The notes: a model not told the origin generated them from the sequence alone. A DNA stretch of 64,000 bases from Paenibacillus alginolyticus DSM 5050 = NBRC 15375 (GCF_000422905.1 NZ_AUGY01000011.1:1-64000); one strand, 5' to 3'. Shown: positions 16,280 through 24,986, numbered from the stretch's first letter. Numbers and translations are program-made.

Positions 16280-17137
16280 ATGGTAAGTGCAAAAACAAAT
16301 GCGAACTTTTTGGATTCGTTTACCCATTCAACTGTAGTTTCGAAGGACGGAACAACAATTGGATACCAAAGTATAGGCATGGGTCCGAGTCTCATTGTCA
16401 TCCACGGGGCGCTTAGTACTTCGAATGATTTTACTAAGTTTGCCCAAGAATTGTCGGACTCCTTTACAGTCCATGTTATGGATCGACGTGGGCGTGGACT
16501 GAGCGGGCCGCAAGGGATTGACTATTCCATCCGTAAGGAATGTGAAGATGTCTTAAGCGTACAAGAAGCAACTGGAGCAACCTATGTATTCGGTCATAGC
16601 TACGGTGGCCTTGTAACCTTGGAAGCTGCGCGAACTAATATCTTTAAGAAAATGGCCGTCTATGAGCCTGGCGTTTCAATTAAGTCGATACCAACAGATT
16701 GGGATTGGCTGACTGAATATGAAAATGATATGAGCAAGAATGATTTTAGAGGGGCATTTGCCAGCTTTGTAAAGGGTGCGGCTCATTCGCCCTTAAAAAA
16801 GTTGCCGAAATGGTATGCAAAACTAATTTTACGTTCGGTGATACGCGGAAATCATTGGATTGAAATAGAAAAACTATTGCCGGAAAATTTAATTGAGCAT
16901 AAAGAAGTGAAGCGTCTGGCATCCACTTTCAGTAATTACCAAATCATTGATGCGAATGTCCTATTAATTGCTGGGGGGAAGAGTCCTGATTCTGTGCATC
17001 AAATGATTCGAGTATTGGACGAAACCATTCCAAAAACACAAACGTTGAACTTACCAAAACTAGATCATCTCTCTCCGGACAATAAATACGCACCAGTCGA
17101 AGTGGCACAGCATGTAAAGAGGTATTTTCTTAGTTGA
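16280..17137 (+). CDS. Alpha/beta-hydrolase fold protein
   Basis: This 285-aa hydrolase has the oxyanion-hole HG motif in VIHGALS near residue 40, the nucleophile elbow GHSYGG near 107 (Ser), and a C-terminal LDHLSPDN near 262 that supplies the His. The Asp is probably the one in LLIAGGKSPDSVHQM. DRRGRGLSG near 71 is typical of the haloperoxidase/esterase branch. GGGAGGG before the ATG sets the start. There is no signal peptide. The gene stands alone. The natural substrate is not evident; ester or lactone hydrolysis is the usual role. Confidence 0.85.
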   Translation: MVSAKTNANFLDSFTHSTVVSKDGTTIGYQSIGMGPSLIVIHGALSTSNDFTKFAQELSDSFTVHVMDRRGRGLSGPQGIDYSIRKECEDVLSVQEATGATYVFGHSYGGLVTLEAARTNIFKKMAVYEPGVSIKSIPTDWDWLTEYENDMSKNDFRGAFASFVKGAAHSPLKKLPKWYAKLILRSVIRGNHWIEIEKLLPENLIEHKEVKRLASTFSNYQIIDANVLLIAGGKSPDSVHQMIRVLDETIPKTQTLNLPKLDHLSPDNKYAPVEVAQHVKRYFLS

Positions 17138-17306
17138 GCTTTGGTTTATTGAAAAAAGAGGCAGATATTTTTAGTGGAAATAGGCAATAAAAGGAAAGAT
17201 CGGGCTGCTTATTGAATTATTATTAAAGCTAGAACATACTGTTAACCGAAGTTTATAACGTGGCACAAAAAATACTAGCAGGAAAATCGAAAGGGAGGAA
17301 CCAACC

Positions 17307-18257
17307 TTGGCAAACGCCATTATAGAAGTGGACGGACTCGTCAAACGGTATGGGAAATTCACTGCGGTGAATGGAATTAATTTCAAAGTACGGGAGGGGG
17401 AAGTGTTTGGACTGCTCGGGCCAAATGGGGCGGGCAAAACGACAACGATGGAAATGATCGAAGGTCTGCGTCGACCGGATGAAGGGAGAGCACTTGTCGC
17501 AGGCTTCGATACGAAAAAGGAATTGAAAAAGGTCAAGGAAATCATCGGCGTCCAGCTCCAATCGACGTCACTATTTGACCTGCTCCATGTTCACGAGATC
17601 ATTCGTATGTACGCAAGCTTTTATCCAAGCTCTGTGGAGATCGAGCCGCTGCTCGACGACATGATATTGCGCGAAAAAAAGAACGACCGCGTCAAAAACT
17701 TATCCGGCGGTCAGAAGCAGCGACTCGCCATTGCGTTGGCGCTCGTAAACGATCCAAAGGTGGTTTTTCTAGACGAACCGACAACGGGGCTCGATCCTCA
17801 AGCCCGGCGTACGTTGTGGGATATCGTGCTCCGCCTGAAGGAGCGCGGTAAGACTGTGGTGATCTCAACGCACTACATGGAAGAGGCTCATGTGCTTTGC
17901 GACCGCATCTGCCTCATGGATAAAGGACAAATCGTTGCGCTGGACACGCCGGAGCAGCTCGTCCGAAGCCTGCAGTCAGATAGTGCCATCGAGTTTCGCT
18001 TGCCGGAGCAGATTCGAGAAGATGAGACGCGCAAGCAGGAAGTGCTGACGCTTGTCCAGTCATTGCCTGATGTGAAGCAAGTAGACCAGCGCAAAGACAC
18101 GTTTGTGCTGTACACGGATCATTTGCAGAATGCGCTGACCGCATTTGTGCAACAAACTGCTGAGCAGAATATCCGAGTTTCCGATTTGCAAACGCGCACG
18201 GCAACGCTCGAGGACGTGTTCATCCACATGACGGGAAGGAGCTTGAGAGAAGAATGA
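17307..18257 (+). CDS. ABC-2 type exporter ATP-binding protein
   Basis: This 316-aa ATPase resembles the DrrA/CcmA group used for drug or antibiotic efflux. Walker A GPNGAGKTT lies near residue 39, the signature LSGGQKQRLAIALAL near 132, Walker B VVFLDEPTTGLDPQ near 152, and the switch ISTHYMEEA near 185. A C-terminal extension (about 220-316) is typical of the subfamily. It starts with TTG 17307, nine bases after GGGAGGAA. The next gene overlaps by 4 bp and encodes the permease, so the two make one exporter. GC content is higher than in the AT-rich gap upstream. Confidence 0.9.
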   Translation: MANAIIEVDGLVKRYGKFTAVNGINFKVREGEVFGLLGPNGAGKTTTMEMIEGLRRPDEGRALVAGFDTKKELKKVKEIIGVQLQSTSLFDLLHVHEIIRMYASFYPSSVEIEPLLDDMILREKKNDRVKNLSGGQKQRLAIALALVNDPKVVFLDEPTTGLDPQARRTLWDIVLRLKERGKTVVISTHYMEEAHVLCDRICLMDKGQIVALDTPEQLVRSLQSDSAIEFRLPEQIREDETRKQEVLTLVQSLPDVKQVDQRKDTFVLYTDHLQNALTAFVQQTAEQNIRVSDLQTRTATLEDVFIHMTGRSLREE

Positions 18258-19354
18258 AAGCGTATCGTCAATTGACCTTAGCCCAGTTGCGTCTATTTGG
18301 GCGAAATCGGCAAGTATTATTTTGGACGCTCGTTTTTCCGATCTTTTTCATGGTGATGCTAGGTTCATTCTTAGGAAAAGGGGACAGCACATCGCTCTCC
18401 GTCACTGTAATTGACCAAGACCAAACGACTGCGTCTAAGGCGCTTCTATCCTCTATGAAACAGCTATCCATATTAAAATTAACTGAAGGCTCAGATCTCA
18501 ACGCTGCGATGAAAGATCTTAAGCATGGCGATCGGCAGCTTGTCGTCTCTGTTCCAAAAGGGTATGAAGCTGCTGTGAGTGCTAAAACTGCCTCTGCGGA
18601 AGGCTCCAAGCTCACCGTCTATTACGATGAAACAAGCCAAACAACCAATCAGATCGGGCTTCCGATCATGTCTCAAATCGCCGATGGCATTAGCAAGCAG
18701 ATCGTGGGTTACACCCCTGTCATCACGATTCAATCACAGGCGGTCCAATCTCTTAACCTGAAGTATATCGATTTCCTCGTCCCAGGCATCGTTGCTATGA
18801 TGATTATGAATAATAATCTGAACGGCGTCGCCGGCCAAATCGCATCATGGCGCGAGCGGGGTATCCTACGGCGTCTTCAGAGTACGCCGCTTCAACCTCG
18901 GAGCTTCATTGCTGCGCAAATCACGGCCCGACTGCTGTTGAACGGCTTGCAGGCGGTAATTGTGCTGCTAATCGGCAGCCTGATTTTCGGAACGCAGGTG
19001 AACGGTTCGTGGATACTTCTGCTCATGTTCGTCATACTCGGTACACTGACGTTCATGTCGATCGGCTTTATCATCGCCGCGCTCGCCAAAACACCGGAAA
19101 GTGCCGGTCCGATTGCCGGCTTCGTCTCTTTCCCGCTTCTGTTTCTAGGCGGCGTCTTCTTTCCAATCAAGAATATGCCTGACTGGCTGCAGCCCATAGT
19201 CAAGTTGCTGCCGATCTCGCATCTGTCCACAGCACTGCGCCAAATCATGAATGTCGGAGCCTCGCTTGCCGACGTGTGGCATGAAGCCGCGCTGCTTGGC
19301 GGCTGGATGCTTGTAGCTTTCATTATCGCCAGCCTAACATTCAAGTGGGAGTAA
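18254..19354 (+). CDS. ABC-2 type exporter permease
   Basis: This 366-aa permease has an N-terminal helix (about 20-40), a large extracytoplasmic domain (about 45-165) and five further helices ending near 362. It contains the ABC-2 motif region in LGGVFFPIKNMPDWLQPI near 299. The architecture is that of YhgE/YadH or linearmycin-type drug exporters. It overlaps the ATPase gene by 4 bp (ATGA). With the TTG-started ATPase it should form a drug, lipid or peptide exporter. A gap of 351 bp follows, with a terminator and a MerR-type promoter but no gene. Confidence 0.88.
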   Translation: MKAYRQLTLAQLRLFGRNRQVLFWTLVFPIFFMVMLGSFLGKGDSTSLSVTVIDQDQTTASKALLSSMKQLSILKLTEGSDLNAAMKDLKHGDRQLVVSVPKGYEAAVSAKTASAEGSKLTVYYDETSQTTNQIGLPIMSQIADGISKQIVGYTPVITIQSQAVQSLNLKYIDFLVPGIVAMMIMNNNLNGVAGQIASWRERGILRRLQSTPLQPRSFIAAQITARLLLNGLQAVIVLLIGSLIFGTQVNGSWILLLMFVILGTLTFMSIGFIIAALAKTPESAGPIAGFVSFPLLFLGGVFFPIKNMPDWLQPIVKLLPISHLSTALRQIMNVGASLADVWHEAALLGGWMLVAFIIASLTFKWE

Positions 19355-19560
19355 CGAAAAATAAAAAATCTTATCCATGTATACTTGGCTTTTTCTTTGG
19401 CAATAATATAAATTATTGCGTTAAAAACGGAAAAGAAAGAAAACCTGTTTACCGGATAATGTTCGTATTAAAAAATGCATCCATATTGGAATAGAAATTG
19501 AATGAAGTATCGCCTGCAATATGGTTAATTTCTCCTTTCAGGTAAAGACGCAAGAATGAA

Positions 19561-19592
19561 GAAGCTGAGATCAATGATCCAGCTTCTTTTTT
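19561..19592 (+). terminator. Rho-independent terminator
   Basis: GAAGCTG (19561-19567) pairs with CAGCTTC (19580-19586), with GATC/GATC inside, and TTTTTTG follows. It lies ~205 bp after the exporter permease and upstream of the MerR-type promoter. Confidence 0.65.
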
Positions 19593-19629
19593 GTTTAGAC
19601 TAACTAAACTCTCATTGCAGAGAAATCAC

Positions 19630-19660
19630 TTGACTTGGAGTTAACTCCAAGGAGTAGACT
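19630..19660 (+). promoter_or_regulatory. MerR-type promoter with 19-bp spacer and palindromic operator
   Basis: The -35 TTGACT (19630-19635) and -10 TAGACT (19655-19660) are 19 bp apart, the overlong spacing that MerR regulators correct. The spacer carries a perfect 18-bp palindrome, CTTGGAGTTAACTCCAAG (19634-19651). It lies 46 bp before the aldo/keto reductase start, and a MerR gene follows that reductase. Confidence 0.85.
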
Positions 19661-19705
19661 GCATAGGAAGGAAACAATATCTAATGGAAAGTGAGGAACA
19701 ATCGA

Positions 19706-20686
19706 ATGGATTATGTGAAACTTGGAAATACGGGCTTGGATGTATCTCGGCTTTGTCTTGGCTGTATGAGCTTTGGTGTTGCAGAGCGGTGGGTTCATCC
19801 ATGGGTACTTGATGAAGAGCGCAGTCGTCCAATTATAAAAAAAGCTCTTGAGCTTGGTATTAATTTTTTTGATACGGCAAATGTGTATGCAGACGGTACA
19901 AGCGAAGAAATTGTGGGTCGAGTTCTAAAGGATTATGCCAATCGTGATGAAATTGTCCTCGCGACAAAGGTTCATTTCCGTATGCATCAAGGTCCAAATG
20001 GTGCTGGTCTTTCCCGAAAGGCAATCATGAGTGAAATTGATAAGAGTCTTCAGAGATTGGGAACAGATTATGTAGACCTTTATCAAATCCATCGCTGGGA
20101 TTATAATACACCTATTGAAGAAACGATGGAAGCCTTGCATGATGTTGTGAAGGCTGGGAAGGCAAGATATATTGGTGCTTCTGCCATGTACGCATGGCAA
20201 TTCCTAAAGGCATTACATGTAGCTGAAAAAAATGGTTGGACCAAGTTTGTGTCGATGCAGAATCATTTAAACCTCATATACCGTGAAGAGGAGAGGGAAA
20301 TGCTGCCGCTTTGTAAGGAAGAAAAAATCGGTGTAATACCCTATAGCCCGCTCGCATCAGGAAGATTGACGCGTGATTGGTCGGAAACAACACATCGTTC
20401 CGAAACCGATCAAGTTCAGAGATCTAAATACGATGCGACTGCAAATACGGATCGATTGATTGTGGAGCGCGTTGCAGCAATCGCAGAAAAACGCGGCGTT
20501 CCCCGAGCGCAAATCGCACTTGCCTGGTTGCTGCAGAAAGAACCCGTAACAGCTCCTATTATTGGTGCTACGAAATTGTCTCATCTCGAAGATCCGGTAG
20601 CTGCTCTTTCGATTAAGTTAACACCTGAAGAAATTGCGTCGCTGGAAGAGCCGTATGTTCCTCATAGGGTAATTGGTGCAGTTTGA
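19706..20686 (+). CDS. Aldo/keto reductase
   Basis: This 326-aa NADPH-dependent oxidoreductase has the AKR barrel. LGNTGLDVSRLCLGCMSFG opens it, and the tetrad is seen as the Asp in FFDTANVY (about 54), the Tyr in the same motif (about 59), the Lys in ATKVHFR (about 86) and the His in YQIHRWD (about 128). The cofactor-binding C-terminus PIIGATKLSHLED is complete. I place the start at ATG 19706; the GTG at 19691 overlaps the ribosome binding site GAGGAAC. The MerR-type promoter at 19630 drives it. Quinones, methylglyoxal or other reactive aldehydes are likely substrates or inducers, as in AdhR-type systems. Confidence 0.9.
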   Translation: MDYVKLGNTGLDVSRLCLGCMSFGVAERWVHPWVLDEERSRPIIKKALELGINFFDTANVYADGTSEEIVGRVLKDYANRDEIVLATKVHFRMHQGPNGAGLSRKAIMSEIDKSLQRLGTDYVDLYQIHRWDYNTPIEETMEALHDVVKAGKARYIGASAMYAWQFLKALHVAEKNGWTKFVSMQNHLNLIYREEEREMLPLCKEEKIGVIPYSPLASGRLTRDWSETTHRSETDQVQRSKYDATANTDRLIVERVAAIAEKRGVPRAQIALAWLLQKEPVTAPIIGATKLSHLEDPVAALSIKLTPEEIASLEEPYVPHRVIGAV

Positions 20687-20759
20687 AATAAGAAGCAGCA
20701 AGAAAGCCTTAACCATTTTCGTGGGCGGTCTTGATCTGTAATTGGTAGGTGAAATTTGC

Positions 20760-21146
20760 ATGTTGATAGCAGAAGTAAGTGAGAAATTTGAATTGTCACA
20801 GGATACACTCCGCTATTATGAACGAATTGGACTTATTCCACGGGTGAACCGCAATAAAAGCGGAATCAGAGATTATACGGAAGAAGACTGCAGATGGGTT
20901 GAATTTATCAAATGTATGCGAGGCGTAGGTCTTCCAGTTGAAAATTTGATTGAGTATGTTGGGTTGTTTCAACTGGGTGATGAAACCATGGAGTCTAGAA
21001 AAGAACTCCTAGTCGAGCAGCATAAGCAGCTCATAACAAGAATGGAAGATATGAAGAAAGTGTTGGCACGCCTAGATGATAAAATTGCCAGATATGAACA
21101 GACAATCGTTGAAAAAGAAAAAACACTAAAGAGAACGCAAGATTAG
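20760..21146 (+). CDS. MerR-family transcriptional regulator
   Basis: This 128-aa MerR protein has the winged helix-turn-helix at residues 1-70 (IAEVSEKFELSQDTLRYYER, then IGLIPRVNRNKSGIRDYTEED) and a C-terminal dimerising coiled coil (about 75-125). No Cys-rich metal-binding loop is seen, which fits the aldehyde- or stress-responsive AdhR/YraB-like branch. ATG 20760 follows TAGGTG. It lies 73 bp after the aldo/keto reductase, whose promoter has the right operator, so it is the probable activator. A strong hairpin follows. Confidence 0.9.
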   Translation: MLIAEVSEKFELSQDTLRYYERIGLIPRVNRNKSGIRDYTEEDCRWVEFIKCMRGVGLPVENLIEYVGLFQLGDETMESRKELLVEQHKQLITRMEDMKKVLARLDDKIARYEQTIVEKEKTLKRTQD

Positions 21147-21215
21147 TTCTGTGAACCTGAATAAGTTGGTAAAGTATTATTACACAGTTCTCGAGTAGTT
21201 AATGAATCATTGGTC

Positions 21216-21255
21216 TAGCAAAGGACTCCTACTGAAAAGCAGGAGTCCTTTGCTA
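21216..21255. terminator. Long perfect inverted repeat, probable terminator
   Basis: TAGCAAAGGACTCCT (21216-21230) and AGGAGTCCTTTGCTA (21241-21255) form a perfect 15-bp stem with a 10-base loop. There is no trailing T-run beyond the stem. Confidence 0.6.
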
Positions 21256-21272
21256 TCCTACCTGAGATTACC

Positions 21273-21310
21273 ATGAACAAAATTTCACTTTACATTACAC
21301 ATTTGTTCAT
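21273..21310. promoter_or_regulatory. Candidate DeoR-type operator upstream of deoC
   Basis: ATGAACAAA (21273-21281) and TTTGTTCAT (21302-21310) are perfect inverted half-sites separated by 20 bp. Known DeoR operators of Bacillus use widely spaced half-sites containing TTGAAC/GTTCAA-like sequence. This is inferred from position and symmetry. Confidence 0.45.
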
Positions 21311-21368
21311 AACCGTGTTATTATATGCAAGTAATTCTTAATTTGAATATGAGATAGGTGGAATGGAA

Positions 21369-22037
21369 ATGATGGAGTTAGCAAGAATGATTGACCATAC
21401 GCAATTGCGCGCGGATGCAACAAAAGCTGAAATTACACAAATTATTGTGGAAGCGAAGAAGTACGAATTTGCTTCAGTGTGCGTTAACCCGACGTGGGTA
21501 TCGTATGCAGCTGAGCAATTAGCCAATAGTAACGTGAAAGTATGTACGGTAATCGGATTCCCATTAGGAGCAACAACTTCCGCAACCAAAGCATTCGAAA
21601 CGACGAACGCAATCACGAACGGTGCGACAGAAATCGATATGGTTATTAACATTGGCGCCCTGAAAGATGGCAATAATGATGTTGTCGAGAATGAGATTAA
21701 AGCAGTTGTCGAAGCAGCGGCTGGCAAAGCGATCGTGAAAGTGATAATCGAAATTTGCCTCTTAACAGAAGAAGAAAAAGTACGCGCATGTGAGCTTTCA
21801 GCGAAAGCTGGTGCTGATTTCGTGAAGACGTCAACGGGGTTCTCGACTGGTGGCGCAACTGCTGATGATATTGCCCTTATGCGTAAAACGGTCGGTCCAG
21901 ACATGGGTGTTAAAGCGTCGGGTGGCGTTCGCAGTCTTGAAGATATGCAGAAGATGATTGCGGCTGGAGCAACACGAATCGGTGCGAGTTCAGGAGTGAA
22001 AATTATGGATGGCGGCGTATCAACATCTTCGTATTAG
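21369..22037 (+). CDS. deoC: Deoxyribose-phosphate aldolase
   Basis: This 222-aa class I aldolase cleaves 2-deoxyribose 5-phosphate to glyceraldehyde 3-phosphate and acetaldehyde in deoxynucleoside breakdown. [15 protein letters not shown] opens it. The Schiff-base Lys is in [14 protein letters not shown] near residue 156 and the second Lys in GVKASGGVR near 185. ATG 21369 is preferred because AGGTGG is seven bases upstream; ATG 21363 almost touches it. The gene is intact although the two genes after it are broken. Possible DeoR half-sites lie upstream. Confidence 0.93.
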   Translation: MMELARMIDHTQLRADATKAEITQIIVEAKKYEFASVCVNPTWVSYAAEQLANSNVKVCTVIGFPLGATTSATKAFETTNAITNGATEIDMVINIGALKDGNNDVVENEIKAVVEAAAGKAIVKVIIEICLLTEEEKVRACELSAKAGADFVKTSTGFSTGGATADDIALMRKTVGPDMGVKASGGVRSLEDMQKMIAAGATRIGASSGVKIMDGGVSTSSY

Positions 22038-22052
22038 AAGGAGGATTTTACG

Positions 22053-22323
22053 ATGAAGGAACAATTGATTCAAGAGGCAATCGCGGTGCGTCAAAATGCT
22101 TACGCCCCTTATTCTCATTTTGCAAGGTGATCACAAGATTGAAGCCATCGCCATTGTCGCGGACACGGAAGGTCCGGTTTCACCTTGCGGTGCATGCAGA
22201 CAAGTATTAGCTGAGTTCTGTGATGAGCATACTAAAATATATTTAACCAATCTTCACGGCAACACGGAAGAATGGACGATGGCACAACTGTTGCCGGGAT
22301 CATTCACTCTGAAACATATGTAA
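22053..22323 (+). pseudogene. cdd: Cytidine deaminase with internal deletion
   Basis: The frame from ATG 22053 (after AGAAGGAGG) encodes KEQLIQEAIAVRQNAYAPYS, the normal start of a cytidine deaminase. After TCTCATTTTGCA it runs into AGG TGA. The rest of the protein resumes in another frame (HKIEAIAIVADTEGPVSPCG, then ACRQVLAEF) and continues to the normal C-terminus at 22321. Some 30 codons are missing, including the HAE/CAE motif with the catalytic Glu and one zinc Cys. The second zinc motif PCGAC remains. The product cannot be active. Confidence 0.88.
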
Positions 22324-22371
22324 ACGCTTAAAAGTAGTTAATCACATTAATTTGCAACTAGGAGATACACC

Positions 22372-23067
22372 ATGAAATATCTAATTGCTCTGTTGGGATT
22401 GCTCGTTGTGTTTGCACTTGCTTTCGTCGCAAGTAACAATAAAAACAAAATCCGATATCGCCCGCTGATCGTAATGGTAATCTTACAAATCATTCTCGGA
22501 TATGTATTGTTGAATACGTCTGCAGGAGCTCTCTTAATTAAAGGGTTTTCATCCGTTTTCGAGAAACTTTTAACTTTCGCTGCGGAAGGCGTGAACTTCG
22601 TATTTGGCGGAATAGTTAATGAGGGCTCATTCACGTTTTTCTTGAACGTATTACTTCCAATCGTGTTCATTTCCGTGCTGATCGGTATTCTGCAGTACAC
22701 AAAAATTTTACCGATTGTTATTAAATATATTGGTCTTGTTTTGAGCAAAGTTAATGGGATGGGGAAGCTGGAGTCCTATAACGCAGTTGCTTCCGCGATT
22801 TTGGGACAATCTGAAGTGTTCATCTCAGTGAAGAAACAAATTGGTCTGCTTCCGCAACAACGCCTGTATACGTTGTGCGCTTCGGCAATGTCGACCGTAT
22901 CAATGTCGATCGTTGGGTCTTACATGACGATGATTGACCCTAAATATCAATTCAATAAGAATCAGCCAGAATTGTTCAGGAGCAGATTAGACAAATTCAT
23001 AACAAATACTAGAGAAAACAAAATGTACGGTCAATGGAATGATAATGGACGTCTACTAGATAATTAA
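22372..23067 (+). pseudogene. nupC: NupC-type nucleoside transporter, C-terminally truncated
   Basis: The first ~193 residues match a concentrative nucleoside transporter: helices from residue 4 on, and the motif GQSEVFISVKKQI near 147 that lies in the substrate site. Homology ends after SIVGSYMTMIDPKY. The last ~37 residues (NQPELFRSRLDKFITNTREN and on) are hydrophilic and unrelated. The normal length is about 400, so half the helices are missing. It follows the broken cdd with its own AGGAGA site. With deoC this was a deoxynucleoside uptake and breakdown operon. Confidence 0.85.
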
Positions 23068-23290
23068 GATGCTCTGGGGCGATTTTCAAAACTTTAAGAA
23101 GAGGCAATCCAGTCGAGGAGGTTGCCTCGCCACTCGGCTGCCATAATGAACAACGTCCGCTGATTCGGACCAGTCCTGTTCTCTGATTTGGCGTCCACTC
23201 TGCACCTTCTGCATCCAAGCAGATGCCTTCAATAAAACCATAATATATAAATAAGTAAGCATTTTTGCTTGCCAAAATCACTTTGCCATT

Positions 23291-23372
23291 GCGCTAACGA
23301 GGAACGATAGTTTAGGAGCTTGCTTTGGGAAGCTCCTTTTTCGTTTATTGAAGTAACGGGCAGGATAGTTCC
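23291..23372 (+). repeat. Dispersed hairpin repeat, copy G (terminator-like)
   Basis: This is the best-preserved copy. Left flank CGCTAACGAGGAACGATAGT, hairpin GGAGCTT (23315-23321) / AAGCTCC (23330-23336), TTTTTCG, then right flank TTTATTGAAGTAACGGGCAG. The rest of 23068-23419 has no supported gene. Confidence 0.75.
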
Positions 23373-23419
23373 AATATGTGGTATATTTGATTAAGGACAT
23401 TTTCTAAACGGAGGTGCTT

Positions 23420-24736
23420 ATGAATCCTGCTTTTGACACCTATATCCAATCGCTAGCCGGTCGGGACGTGACCGTCATCGGCGCCGGCGTCAGCAATTCA
23501 CCACTGATCCGCATGCTGTACTTGGCCGGGGCGCACGTCACCGTGCGCGACCGCAACCCGGCCTTGCCACGGGAGGAGTGGGACAATCTAGGCGTCGGGT
23601 TGCGCCTGGGGGAGAATTATCTGGATCGCGTTGGGGGCGACGTAGTGTTCCGCACTCCGGGCATGCGCCCAGACCATCCGGCGTTGGACTCGGCTCGCGC
23701 TGGCGGCAGCCGTGTGACCAGTGAGATGGAGGAGTTCTTTGCGCTGTGTCCTTGTCCTATTTTCGGCGTGACCGGTTCGGACGGTAAGACCACCACCACG
23801 TCGTTGATTGCAGACATGCTGGCTGACGGGGGGCGTACGGTTCATCTGGGCGGCAACATTGGCACGCCACTTCTGACGCGCGCGGGCGAGATATCGCCGC
23901 TGGATGCGTGCGCGGTCGAGCTGTCCAGCTTCCAGCTGATGGACATGACGCGCTCTCCCCATGTGGCGGTGATTACCAACCTCTCGCCCAATCACCTTGA
24001 CTGGCACCGCGACATGGATGAATATACCGCCGCCAAGCGCCGACTGCTGGATTTTCAGAGTGCTAACGACTTTGCCGTCCTAAACGGCGACAATCCGGCG
24101 ACCGCCGAATTGCGCGGGCGGGGACGGACCAAGCATTTCGGCGTGCACACTGTCCACGATGGCATAATCGACGGTCTATTACCCATCAGTGATATTCGTT
24201 TGCCGGGTTGGTATAACGTGGAGAACGTTATGGCTGCCATGACCGCCGTGCGGGGGACCGTGTCTGATGAGGCAATCCTGGAGACGGTGCGCAACTTCGT
24301 CGGCGTGGAGCACCGAAACCAGTGGGTAGCAACTGTCGGCGGCGTGCATTATTACAACAATTCAATCGGCTCCAGCCCCGCCCGTACCGTCGCCACGCTG
24401 CATGCGCATGTGGGCCGAGTGCTGCTGATCGCCGGCGGGCGAGATAAGAAAGTACCGTTTGACGAGATGGCTAGGCTGCTGCCTGATCATGTCAAAGTGC
24501 TGCTGTTAATCGGAGAAGCAGCCAGTCAAATCGAGGCAGAGGCGCGCAGAGTGCCGAGTTGTCCGCCTATTGTCCGCTGCGAAGGCCTGGCCGAAGCAGT
24601 GGCGCAGGCGCACAAGCTGGCCGTACCGGGCGACACTGTGCTTCTGAGTCCTGCATGCACTGCGTTTGACCAATATCGTAACTTTGAAGAGCGCGGGCGT
24701 CACTTTGTAGACTTGGTCGGGTCGCTGCACCGATAG
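23420..24736 (+). CDS. murD: UDP-N-acetylmuramoylalanine--D-glutamate ligase homologue (MurD-like)
   Basis: This 438-aa Mur ligase would add D-Glu to UDP-MurNAc-L-Ala in the cytoplasm. The ATP motif GVTGSDGKTTTTS lies near residue 114, ELSSFQL near 164, NLSPNHLDWH near 184 and GVEHRNQWV near 293. Where typical MurD has NDSKATN-like sequence, this has NNSIGSSPART near 310, a form that resembles MurD of Clostridia. The gene is strikingly GC-rich and rich in CGC/GCC codons compared with its neighbours, which suggests recent acquisition. There are no other cell-wall genes beside it. GGAGG six bases before ATG 23420 sets the start. It may be a second MurD beside a housekeeping copy. Confidence 0.85.
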   Translation: MNPAFDTYIQSLAGRDVTVIGAGVSNSPLIRMLYLAGAHVTVRDRNPALPREEWDNLGVGLRLGENYLDRVGGDVVFRTPGMRPDHPALDSARAGGSRVTSEMEEFFALCPCPIFGVTGSDGKTTTTSLIADMLADGGRTVHLGGNIGTPLLTRAGEISPLDACAVELSSFQLMDMTRSPHVAVITNLSPNHLDWHRDMDEYTAAKRRLLDFQSANDFAVLNGDNPATAELRGRGRTKHFGVHTVHDGIIDGLLPISDIRLPGWYNVENVMAAMTAVRGTVSDEAILETVRNFVGVEHRNQWVATVGGVHYYNNSIGSSPARTVATLHAHVGRVLLIAGGRDKKVPFDEMARLLPDHVKVLLLIGEAASQIEAEARRVPSCPPIVRCEGLAEAVAQAHKLAVPGDTVLLSPACTAFDQYRNFEERGRHFVDLVGSLHR

Positions 24737-24794
24737 GTCGGAGGGAGAGGATTGAATAGAACAAGACATGGGCGTTTGCCGGGAAAAGCTGAAC

Positions 24795-24848
24795 ACTAAC
24801 GAGAAACGATAGTGACACAATAGAAATGAAGTAGGCTGCCGGTCAGGT
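24795..24848 (+). repeat. Dispersed hairpin repeat, copy H (truncated)
   Basis: The left flank ACTAACGAGAAACGATAGT is well kept, and GTAGGCTGCCGG follows as the expected first hairpin arm. The second arm and right flank are missing; coding-like sequence of a TMEM175-type protein begins instead. Confidence 0.55.
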
Positions 24849-24972
24849 CACCCTTAGAATGTATTTACTCGTTTATATTTTCGCAATAGGTATCGCCTTC
24901 ATCTCTCCATATATTTCGATTGCCGTATACGCGGCAGTTCCCATCTACTTTATTCTTAAGAAAAATGGATAA
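24838..24972 (+). pseudogene. C-terminal remnant of a DUF1211/TMEM175-like channel protein
   Basis: The frame from about 24859 encodes YLLVYIFAIGIAFISPYISI and then a second hydrophobic turn ending KKNG. The pattern of AFxSPxxSxxxY is that of the last helix pair of bacterial TMEM175 (DUF1211) potassium channels. Only ~37 codons remain and a stop lies in frame at 24832. The repeat copy H joins it directly, so a deletion probably fused the two. Confidence 0.5.
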
Positions 24973-24986
24973 TGCCCTGGACTTTT

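Noticed and set aside
23009-23281. Minus-strand frame of 90 codons downstream of the nupC remnant
   Set aside because: It overlaps the end of the nupC remnant, has no good start site and no recognisable pattern.
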